A stretch of DNA of 64,000 nt, taken from CAKRJP01 sp963589425 (lineage in GTDB: Bacteria > Bacillota > Clostridia > Lachnospirales > Lachnospiraceae). The stretch spans positions 1 through 64,000 of the forward strand of contig CAVAKZ010000008.1 in NCBI GenBank assembly GCA_963589425.1, given 5' to 3'. Shown piece by piece: positions 1 to 6,322 of the stretch (positions within the stretch are counted from its first letter, which is position 1; every line of letters begins with the position of its first letter). The notes under the pieces were generated by a model, which did no database searches, was not told the origin of the DNA, and saw nothing but the letters and a program-made list of their open reading frames with translations. The translations under genes and the position numbers were made by a program.

Positions 1-116
1 CAGTTGTACTTCTTGCTATTCCACAGATTGAGTACAGAAGAAATAAAGAAGGTTACTTCATGATGACAGAAGATTATGAAGCATACAAAGAATTAAAAGC
101 AAAACAGAATGCATAA
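1..116 (+). CDS. PTS ascorbate-type EIIC component, C-terminal end (partial)
   Basis: An open frame enters from the left edge (codons from base 3) and stops at 114-116. It encodes about 37 residues of a charged cytoplasmic tail ending KAKQNA. The tail alone cannot identify the family. The gene is called EIIC because an ascorbate-type EIIB follows 72 bases downstream on the same strand and the UlaA-class membrane subunit normally sits next to it. The transport domain lies outside the window. This identification is inference from position. Confidence 0.6.
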   Translation, partial: VVLLAIPQIEYRRNKEGYFMMTEDYEAYKELKAKQNA

Positions 117-188
117 AAAGATATAAGAATAAGAGATATAACGGAAAAGGCAAGTCGGGAAAATGACAGAAAGTGAGGATGTAAAAAA

Positions 189-494
189 ATGGCAAAAGAA
201 AATATGAGTTTTTTGGTATGTTGTGCAAACGGAGCAGGTTCTAGTTTGATGATGAAGATGACCATGCAGAAGGTTCTTGATAAAGTAGGCTTAAAGCCTG
301 GAAAAATTCACCACTGTGCTTTGTCAGAGGGAAAGACAGCAGCTGCTCAGTATGATGTAGTCTTCTGTGCTCAGAACTTTGCAAATATGTTCAAGGATGC
401 AGAGAAAAAGGGAACTCAGGTAATTGGACTCAGAAACATCATGTCTGCACAGGAAATTGAACAGAAAATGAAAGAACACGGCATTATTGATTAA
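189..494 (+). CDS. PTS EIIB component, ascorbate/UlaB-type
   Basis: This 101-aa cytoplasmic protein carries the phosphocysteine loop C-A-N-G-A-G-S-S near its start, with Cys12 as the predicted phosphorylated residue. That loop and the length fit the lactose/ascorbate-type EIIB fold (UlaB, SgcB). EIIB takes phosphate from EIIA and passes it to the sugar bound by EIIC. The EIIC end lies just upstream, and pentose-5-phosphate epimerases of the ascorbate type follow downstream. No EIIA is seen; it may lie to the left. The substrate (ascorbate or a related sugar acid or pentose) cannot be fixed from sequence. A strong hairpin terminator follows the stop codon. Confidence 0.88.
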   Translation: MAKENMSFLVCCANGAGSSLMMKMTMQKVLDKVGLKPGKIHHCALSEGKTAAAQYDVVFCAQNFANMFKDAEKKGTQVIGLRNIMSAQEIEQKMKEHGIID

Positions 495-525
495 TTATGA
501 TTGTTTCGACATAATGAAAATCCAG

Positions 526-558
526 GGTGCTCCGCATAGGGAGCGGAGCACCTATTTT
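526..558 (+). terminator. Intrinsic terminator after EIIB
   Basis: A ten-base stem (GGTGCTCCGC with GCGGAGCACC, 526-535 and 543-552) closes on a seven-base loop and is followed by TATTTT. It should end or attenuate transcription from the PTS genes before the regulator gene. Confidence 0.85.
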
Positions 559-719
559 AACGGGAAAATCGCTTAAAATGCCTGGGCTTATTTTTTTTAA
601 CCTTTTTTACGATAAATAATCAAAAAAATAATGACAAAGTTCATAAAAAGTGGAATAATAAGGTTAGGACAGCATACCTAAAATGATTTTGTTCATAGAA
701 AAATGAGGTTGTAAAGAAG

Positions 720-1490
720 ATGAAAAGAGAAAAGGCATATGTGGACAGCAGACGGCAGAAGGTTTTTGATCTGCTGAATAATAATCCGGAGATTAAGGCG
801 GATGAACTGGCAGAACTTTTACAAGTGTCGGTAGTAACCATCCGCAGAGATATGAGGGTTCTGGAAGAAGAAAAGAAGATCCGCAGATTCTATGGCGGGG
901 CTGCTGTGACAGAGAAAAAAGAGGATCCGGTAGACGAGGTGACGCTGTATCGGGAGTTGATTGCCCGCTATGCAGCAAGCTTGATCGAGTCAGGGGATAC
1001 CATTTTTATTAACACCAGTAGGAATGCTCTGGAGTTAATAAAATACGTAGAAAGTGAGAATGTTACAGTTATCACCAACAACGGAAAAGCTATCAATCAT
1101 GAGAAGGCAAATGGTGTTAATATTATTCTCACCGGTGGGGAACTACGATATCCAAAGGAAGCAATGGTGGGAGATTTTGCCGTACAAAATCTTCAGAATA
1201 TTTTTGCAAGAAAAACCTTTGTGGGATGTTCCGGCATCAGCGCATCCATAGGAATGACTACGGAGATCATTAATGAAGTAAATGTGAATCAGCTGATGAT
1301 CGACCATGCAGCCGGGGGAGTTTATATTCTGGCTGATCATACCAAGATAGGGAAAAACAGCAGTTTTACCAGCTGCGGAATTGAAAAAATTCAGCATCTG
1401 ATCACAGACGAACTGGCACCGGAAGAGGAATTAGAAAAATTCCGGGCTTGTGGAGTGCAGTTGCACATTGTAAAAAAGAGCGATTTTTAA
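720..1490 (+). CDS. DeoR-family transcriptional regulator
   Basis: This 256-aa protein starts with a DeoR-type winged helix-turn-helix (residues about 8-58, with VVTIRRDM in the recognition helix), followed by a sugar-phosphate-sensing isomerase-like domain with an ITNNGKA segment and a GG-E pair. DeoR proteins of this size repress sugar operons and release DNA when they bind a phosphorylated sugar. It lies between the PTS genes and the pentose-5-phosphate epimerases, so it is the likely local regulator (UlaR-like role). The exact effector is unknown. ATG is preceded by TGTAAAGAAG, a weak ribosome site. No operator could be assigned. Confidence 0.85.
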   Translation: MKREKAYVDSRRQKVFDLLNNNPEIKADELAELLQVSVVTIRRDMRVLEEEKKIRRFYGGAAVTEKKEDPVDEVTLYRELIARYAASLIESGDTIFINTSRNALELIKYVESENVTVITNNGKAINHEKANGVNIILTGGELRYPKEAMVGDFAVQNLQNIFARKTFVGCSGISASIGMTTEIINEVNVNQLMIDHAAGGVYILADHTKIGKNSSFTSCGIEKIQHLITDELAPEEELEKFRACGVQLHIVKKSDF

Positions 1491-1493
1491 CCC

Positions 1494-1540
1494 TTCAGAG
1501 TAAAGTGCCACGGAGCTGGGCTCTGAACAGCGATTTTTAA
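1494..1540 (+). promoter_or_regulatory. Leader hairpin with T-run between regulator and epimerase
   Basis: TTCAGAG (1494-1500) can pair with CTCTGAA (1521-1527), followed by CGATTTTTAA. The last 12 bases, AGCGATTTTTAA (1529-1540), exactly repeat 1479-1490 at the end of the regulator gene. It could be a weak attenuator; the stem is short. Confidence 0.35.
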
Positions 1541-1575
1541 TTATGTCGAATGCTGTAAAATGGGAGGACAACAGC

Positions 1576-2439
1576 ATGAAGGCATATTCATTAGGGCTGT
1601 ATGAAAAGTCCATGCCATCGAATCTGACTTGGAGAGAAAAACTGCAGGCGGCGAAAGAGGCTGGCTATGATTATATAGAACTTAGTATTGATGCGACCGA
1701 AGAAAAAATCAAACGTCTGGATATGACAAAAGAAGAACGTTTTGATCTTATTAAGGCCATGTATGAGATTGGGCTTCCGATTCGTACTATGTGCGTCAGT
1801 GCCCTGACCAAGTATTCTCTTGGAAATGATAAAGAGGAATATTGTGAGAGAGGAATGGAGATTTTGGAAAAATCCATTCAGCTGGCAGATGATCTGGGAG
1901 TAAGAGTAGTTATGATCCCGGGATACGATGTGTATTATGAGCCATCTACGGTGGAAACCAAGAAAAGATTTCTTACAAATCTCAAAATAGGAGCGCAGAT
2001 GGCAGAGCGGGCCGGTGTGATTTTAGGACTTGAGACCATGGAAAATGAATTTATGAACACAGTAGAGAAGGCTATGAAATATGTAGTACTGTGTGATTCT
2101 AATTACCTAAAAGTATATCCGGATATTGGAAATCTGACCAATGCGGCAGTGCAGTATAAATCTGACGTACTGGAAGATATGGAACTTGGAAGAGGCAATA
2201 TTACCTCTCTTCATTTGAAGGAAACGGTACCAGGAAAATATAGAGAAATTCCATACGGAACCGGTCATGTAGATTTTGAGGCGGCAATTGCAAAGGCCTG
2301 GGATCTTGGAATTCGCAGATATGTGACAGAGTTCTGGTACAAAGGAAATGAGGATTGGAAGGAAGATCTGAAATTTGCAATTCAAATGATGTCAAAAATT
2401 TTAGACAGACAGACGGAAGGAAATGAGAAAACATCATGA
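1576..2439 (+). CDS. L-ribulose/L-xylulose-5-phosphate 3-epimerase (UlaE/SgbU family)
   Basis: This 287-aa TIM-barrel protein matches the UlaE/SgbU/SgaU family in length and in conserved stretches: YSLGLYEKSMP at the N-terminus, LGLETMENEFMNT around the metal site, the HLKET segment and FWYKGNEDW near the end. The enzyme interconverts L-xylulose-5-P and L-ribulose-5-P, feeding the 4-epimerase two genes on. The start was chosen at 1576 because GGGAGG lies nine bases upstream; an earlier ATG at 1543 lacks a ribosome site. Its stop codon overlaps the next gene (ATGA), so the two are probably translationally coupled. Confidence 0.9.
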   Translation: MKAYSLGLYEKSMPSNLTWREKLQAAKEAGYDYIELSIDATEEKIKRLDMTKEERFDLIKAMYEIGLPIRTMCVSALTKYSLGNDKEEYCERGMEILEKSIQLADDLGVRVVMIPGYDVYYEPSTVETKKRFLTNLKIGAQMAERAGVILGLETMENEFMNTVEKAMKYVVLCDSNYLKVYPDIGNLTNAAVQYKSDVLEDMELGRGNITSLHLKETVPGKYREIPYGTGHVDFEAAIAKAWDLGIRRYVTEFWYKGNEDWKEDLKFAIQMMSKILDRQTEGNEKTS

Positions 2440-3485
2440 AAATCGAGAAAAAAGTAATTTCTAATTTAACAAAATGTTATTCAATTGCTCCACTGCATTA
2501 CCAGGGGAAAGACCACATTCTTGTGGCAGCAGAGAAGGTAGATAAGTGTCTCTTGTTTGACACAGAAGGAAATCAGGAAGATGTAGTTTGGGAAGAACCA
2601 GGCGGAGTTATGACTATGGTTCAGGTTCCGGGTACTGATGGACAGTTCCTTGCAACCCACAAGTTCTACTCTCCTAATGATTCCAAGGAAGCTAAAATTG
2701 TAAAGGTTACTCCGATTGAAAAAGGAAATTGGGAAGTGAAGACTTTGGTAGACCTTCCCTTTGTACATCGTTTTGATATTCTGGAGAGAAATGGAGTAAG
2801 ATATCTGATCGCATGTGCATTAAAATCAGACCATGAGTACAAGGATGACTGGAGATTTCCGGGCAAGGTATATGCAGCAGTTCTTCCGGAAGATCTAAGT
2901 AGCTTTGATGAAGATCATCAGTTGGAGCTTACAGTAATTAAAGACGGAATGCTGAAAAACCATGGATACTACAGGGTAGAGGATGAGGGAGTGCAGACTG
3001 GCGTGATTTCTTGTGATGGCGGTGTCTTCCAGTTTGTACCGCCGGCCCAGGCAGATGGAGAATGGGAAATTCGCACCTTGACCACAGATGCAGCAAGTGA
3101 TGCTGTTTTAGTTGATTTTGACGAAGATGGAGAAAAAGAACTTGCGGTGATCGCCCCCTTCCATGGAGACAAGGTTCGTTTCTACAAGAAGCTGGATGGA
3201 GCCTTTAAGGTGGTTTATGAATTTGGTGAGAGCCGTGATTTCCTTCACTCCATATTCGGTGGAAGTCTATGCGGAAAACCAGCATTTGTAACAGGACACA
3301 GAAAAGCAGAAAGAGATCTTATGGCATTTAGCTACAACAAAGAAAAAGAAACTTATGAGATGGAATATATCGACCGTGACTGCGGATCGGCAAATGTATA
3401 CCACTATGTAAAAGATGGAAAAGATATGCTGGTATCTACTAATCGAGAGATTGATGAAGTAGCTCTTTATACTATCACAGAGTAA
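2436..3485 (+). CDS. Unknown propeller-like protein in the pentose/ascorbate operon
   Basis: This 349-aa protein has no signal peptide or membrane segment, so it is cytoplasmic. I do not recognise a named family. It is rich in beta strands, and one segment (VDFDEDGEKELAV, about residues 227-239) resembles the Asp-rich calcium loop of FG-GAP/VCBS repeats, suggesting a beta-propeller. Conserved-looking HRFD, DFLHSIFGG and STNREIDEVALY motifs could form an active site. The start overlaps the stop of the 3-epimerase by four bases, and the 4-epimerase follows 20 bases later. Tight packing between two pathway enzymes argues for a metabolic role, for example on a lactone or keto-sugar intermediate, but that is inference. 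Confidence 0.7.
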   Translation: MKIEKKVISNLTKCYSIAPLHYQGKDHILVAAEKVDKCLLFDTEGNQEDVVWEEPGGVMTMVQVPGTDGQFLATHKFYSPNDSKEAKIVKVTPIEKGNWEVKTLVDLPFVHRFDILERNGVRYLIACALKSDHEYKDDWRFPGKVYAAVLPEDLSSFDEDHQLELTVIKDGMLKNHGYYRVEDEGVQTGVISCDGGVFQFVPPAQADGEWEIRTLTTDAASDAVLVDFDEDGEKELAVIAPFHGDKVRFYKKLDGAFKVVYEFGESRDFLHSIFGGSLCGKPAFVTGHRKAERDLMAFSYNKEKETYEMEYIDRDCGSANVYHYVKDGKDMLVSTNREIDEVALYTITE

Positions 3486-3504
3486 TCAGGAGGCCAAAGA
3501 TAAG

Positions 3505-4191
3505 ATGTTAGAAGAATTAAAAAAAGAAGTATATGAGGCCAATATGGACCTGCCCAAATATGGTCTTGTTACATTTACATGGGGAAATGTAAGTGCCATT
3601 GACAGAGAGACAGGATATTTTGTAATTAAGCCAAGTGGAGTGGATTATGAAAAACTTTCTCCGGAAGATATGGTAGTTATGGACCTGAATGGAAATAAAA
3701 TCGAAGGAAGATATAACCCATCTTCTGATACAGCAACCCATTTGGAACTTTACAAGGCCTTTCCCAATATCGGCGGCGTAGTACATACCCACTCTTCATG
3801 GGCTACTAGCTGGGCCCAGGCAGGAAGAGCAATTCCTTGCTATGGAACCACCCATGCAGATTATATTTACGGGGAAGTTCCATGTGCCAGATGCCTGGAG
3901 GGCAAGGAATTTGATGAGTATGAAAAGAACACAGGCCTACTGATCGTAGATTTATTTAAGGACAAGGATTACGAGGCAGTGCCGGCAGTTCTTTGCAAAA
4001 ACCACGGACCATTTGCCTGGGGAAAAGATGCCCATGAGGCGGTGCACAATGCAGTTGTGCTGGAAGAGGTTGCTAAGATGGCAGCTCGCTGTGAGCAGAT
4101 CAATCCACAGGTGAAGCCGGCACCACAGGAACTTCAGGATAAACATTACTTTAGAAAACATGGTGCAAATTCATACTATGGACAGAACTAA
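3505..4191 (+). CDS. L-ribulose-5-phosphate 4-epimerase (AraD/UlaF/SgbE family)
   Basis: This 228-aa protein belongs to the class II aldolase/AraD family. It has the phosphate-binding TFTWGNVSA and KPSGVDY segments, the zinc-binding VVHTHSSWAT motif, the AIPCYGTTHADYIYG stretch and a third zinc histidine in KNHGPFAWG. The length matches AraD/UlaF (about 230 aa). It converts L-ribulose-5-P to D-xylulose-5-P, which enters the pentose phosphate pathway. It is spaced 19 bases from the unknown protein and has the ribosome site CAGGAGG. With the 3-epimerase it completes the lower ascorbate/L-xylulose branch. Confidence 0.93.
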   Translation: MLEELKKEVYEANMDLPKYGLVTFTWGNVSAIDRETGYFVIKPSGVDYEKLSPEDMVVMDLNGNKIEGRYNPSSDTATHLELYKAFPNIGGVVHTHSSWATSWAQAGRAIPCYGTTHADYIYGEVPCARCLEGKEFDEYEKNTGLLIVDLFKDKDYEAVPAVLCKNHGPFAWGKDAHEAVHNAVVLEEVAKMAARCEQINPQVKPAPQELQDKHYFRKHGANSYYGQN

Positions 4192-4212
4192 GATTTGGAG
4201 GAATTAGACAAT

Positions 4213-4470
4213 ATGAAATCTTTTAACTATACAATTAATGACGAATTAGGAATCCATGCAAGACCGGCAGGACTTTTGGTTAAAGAGGCGAAAAAATTCG
4301 AAAGCAAGATCACTCTTACAAAAGAAGAAAGAACAGTATCTGCAACCCAGATGATGATGATCATGTCAATGGGAATTAAAAAGGGTGCAGAAGTTACAAT
4401 TACAGTAGAAGGACCGGACGAGGAAGAAGCATGTGCCGCAATTGAAAAATTCTTCCAGGAGAACCTATAA
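4213..4470 (+). CDS. HPr-family phosphocarrier, Ser46 replaced by Gln
   Basis: This 85-aa HPr-fold protein keeps the active-site motif GIHARPAG with His15, which accepts phosphate from Enzyme I. The position of regulatory Ser46 is Gln46 (context SATQMMMIMSMG), so HPr kinase cannot phosphorylate it there. The start at 4213 follows TTGGAGGAAT; an in-frame upstream ATG would place that sequence inside the gene. It closes the ascorbate/pentose PTS operon, so it is probably a dedicated phosphate donor for this PTS that is shielded from CcpA-type signalling. A terminator follows. Confidence 0.9.
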   Translation: MKSFNYTINDELGIHARPAGLLVKEAKKFESKITLTKEERTVSATQMMMIMSMGIKKGAEVTITVEGPDEEEACAAIEKFFQENL

Positions 4471-4525
4471 AAATTTTTTAAATAACAAGCCATAAACCTA
4501 TATTTAACCTTCATATTTTAATGAA

Positions 4526-4560
4526 AGCCGGACAGATTCCATAGACCTGTCCGGCTGTTT
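4526..4560. terminator. Intrinsic terminator between convergent units
   Basis: AGCCGGACAG (4526-4535) pairs with CTGTCCGGCT (4547-4556) over an 11-base loop, followed by GTTTTGCTGTTTT. It lies between the HPr gene and a convergent minus-strand gene and ends the PTS operon. Confidence 0.88.
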
Positions 4561-4593
4561 TGCTGTTTTACTTTGTTTTTCAACTTTTATCGC

Positions 4594-4869
4594 TTAACTT
4601 TTTGCCTTTTTGTGAATCTTGCCGCGTACTACCACGAAAAAGAGTCCGCAAATAATAATTAAGAGTCCAAGAAGGGTATCATTCATAGACAGATCAAAAA
4701 AGTCTTCTCCTTCAATCAGGCGGAAAAATCCATCTACGCTCCACATAAGAGATGCTCCCCAATACATTAAAGTCAAATATTCCAGAGAGAATCGGTTAGA
4801 AAACTTTGGACATAAAAAATAAAGTGCTGTGCTAATAATTGCAGCTATAAAGGTGAGGATGAGGCACAT
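4594..4869 (-). CDS. Small membrane protein of unknown function
   Basis: This 91-aa protein has three hydrophobic segments (about residues 1-19, 29-48 and 64-82) and a basic C-terminal tail (RGKIHKKAKS), so it is probably an inner-membrane protein with the tail inside. It begins three bases after the stop of the preceding minus-strand gene, so the two are one transcript. I do not recognise the family. The transcript diverges from the hypB unit, and the pair may act with that locus. Confidence 0.65.
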   Translation of the reverse strand: MCLILTFIAAIISTALYFLCPKFSNRFSLEYLTLMYWGASLMWSVDGFFRLIEGEDFFDLSMNDTLLGLLIIICGLFFVVVRGKIHKKAKS

Positions 4870-4872
4870 AAC

Positions 4873-5319
4873 TTAGGCCTCCCTTACTGCAGCAGACTGT
4901 AGGTCTGCTTTTTTCTCTTTTTGATAGCAAACCCCTGATCCCATAAGCCAGGCGAGAGTTACAACCACAGCCATAGTGATTCCTACAGTAGCAATCTCAG
5001 AAAACATCTGCAAGGTCCCCTCCGGTGTCTGGACGGCAGTGAAGAATGGGAACCAGGGGACAATCTCCCCATGCCAAATGTGTTCGATTAAAAGTAAAAA
5101 ACTTCCTCCCCATAAGAGAGCGCTTAAAACATGCAGCTTGGTCATAAGGTAAGCAGAAAATGAAAGCTTACCGGCTGCATAAGTGGAATCCGAACAGACA
5201 GGAGTCTGAGTAGAAACTTCATGGGACTGGCCTGAGTGAACTTTCTCCTGTTTTTCATGGGTGTGTTTAACGGCTGAGACGATAAGAGCCTCTGTTGCCG
5301 GAGCTATAAAGCATGCCAT
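4873..5319 (-). CDS. Small membrane protein with His-rich linker
   Basis: This 148-aa protein starts MACFIAPATEA and has a first hydrophobic stretch, a hydrophilic linker rich in His, Gln and Ser (HTHEKQEKVHSGQSH, about residues 20-34), then two membrane segments. WHGEIVPWFPF lies in the loop between them. The start at 5319 is supported by AAAGGAGG seven bases upstream; an upstream extension of 24 residues has no ribosome site. The His cluster could bind nickel or another metal, which fits the divergent hypB/hypA unit, but this is inference. I recall similar proteins starting MACF in other clostridia without a known function. Confidence 0.65.
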   Translation of the reverse strand: MACFIAPATEALIVSAVKHTHEKQEKVHSGQSHEVSTQTPVCSDSTYAAGKLSFSAYLMTKLHVLSALLWGGSFLLLIEHIWHGEIVPWFPFFTAVQTPEGTLQMFSEIATVGITMAVVVTLAWLMGSGVCYQKEKKADLQSAAVREA

Positions 5320-5459
5320 ATAAAATCCTCCTTTGCTTTTGGTTATTGCGTGCAATCCAGGGAGTTTGGTCTTGCTTTCGCAATAATCCATAAATATGAT
5401 TTGAAATTAACACAATAAAATTACAGCGTCAAGTAGAAGTTGAGATTTGCATTTTGGAA

Positions 5460-5615
5460 CTGGCTATACCAGATGACAAAATGACAATTCCTTTGAATTT
5501 TGGAAAAAATAATAGACTTATTAGTGAAATGTGTATAAAAGACCAAGGGTTAATTGACTTTATTTGCATGAAAGAATATAATGATAAAAAAATAACGAAA
5601 ACTGGCATAGCCAGT
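5460..5615 (+). promoter_or_regulatory. Two short inverted repeats upstream of hypB
   Basis: CTGGCTATACCAG (5460-5472) and ACTGGCATAGCCAGT (5601-5615) are similar inverted repeats in the 312-base divergent region. The second is directly next to the hypB ribosome site AAAAGGAG (5616-5623). They may be operator halves for the GntR regulator or a metal regulator, or RNA hairpins near the ribosome site. Nothing else was recognised in this interval. Confidence 0.35.
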
Positions 5616-5631
5616 AAAAGGAGTGTGTGTG

Positions 5632-6300
5632 ATGGGGGATTTTAGAACCATTGAGATTAAGCAGAGTGTCTTTGCTGATAATGATAAGAGGGCAGATGAA
5701 GTCAGAAGAGAATTAAAAGAGAAAAAGGTTTTTCTTCTGAATCTGATGTCTTCCCCGGGATCTGGGAAGACTACTACCCTAACAAGAACCATTGAGTCTT
5801 TGAAGGATCAAATTAAAATCGGTGTTATGGAAGCGGATATTGATTCCGATGTGGATGCCAAGACTATTTCTGATTTGGGAGTTAAGGCAATTCAGTTACA
5901 TACCGGTGGCATGTGTCATTTGGATGCGGATATGACAGCCCAGGGACTTGAGGGAATCGGAACCGGGGATCTTGACTTGGCAGTTCTTGAGAATGTGGGA
6001 AATCTGGTCTGTCCGGCGGAATTTGATACCGGTGCGGTAAAGAACGCCATGATCTTAAGTGTTCCGGAAGGAGATGACAAACCCTTAAAGTATCCATTAA
6101 TGTTTTCCATCTGCGATGTGGTTTTGATTAATAAGACAGATGTGCTTCCATATTTTGATTTTGATATGGACAAGTGCAGGGAGAATATTTTGATGCGAAA
6201 TCCTAAGGCCAAGATTATTCCCATCTGTGCAAAAACCGGAGAGGGAGTGGATGAATGGTGCAAGTGGCTTTTAGAAGAGGTTAAAAATTGGCAGGCATAA
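5632..6300 (+). CDS. hypB: HypB-type nickel-delivery GTPase
   Basis: This 222-aa SIMIBI-class GTPase has the P-loop SPGSGKTT (residues 41-48), EADIDSD, the metal-binding Cys95-His96 pair in TGGMCHLDAD, and the guanine-specificity motif NKTD. HypB hydrolyses GTP during nickel insertion into [NiFe]-hydrogenase (and urease in some bacteria) together with HypA. It lacks the N-terminal CxxCGC and His-rich storage segments found in some homologues. ATG at 5632 is eight bases after AAAAGGAG; GTG codons just upstream overlap that site. No hypCDEF, hydrogenase or urease genes are in the window. It heads an operon with an FeS/FAD protein and hypA. Confidence 0.93.
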   Translation: MGDFRTIEIKQSVFADNDKRADEVRRELKEKKVFLLNLMSSPGSGKTTTLTRTIESLKDQIKIGVMEADIDSDVDAKTISDLGVKAIQLHTGGMCHLDADMTAQGLEGIGTGDLDLAVLENVGNLVCPAEFDTGAVKNAMILSVPEGDDKPLKYPLMFSICDVVLINKTDVLPYFDFDMDKCRENILMRNPKAKIIPICAKTGEGVDEWCKWLLEEVKNWQA

Positions 6301-6322
6301 GGTGAAAAGAAGGAGTGAAGTT

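Noticed and set aside
5454..5645. Possible 63-aa ORF before hypB
   Set aside because: It starts with TTG, has no ribosome site, overlaps the hypB start and contains the inverted repeats. It looks like an open frame in a regulatory region.
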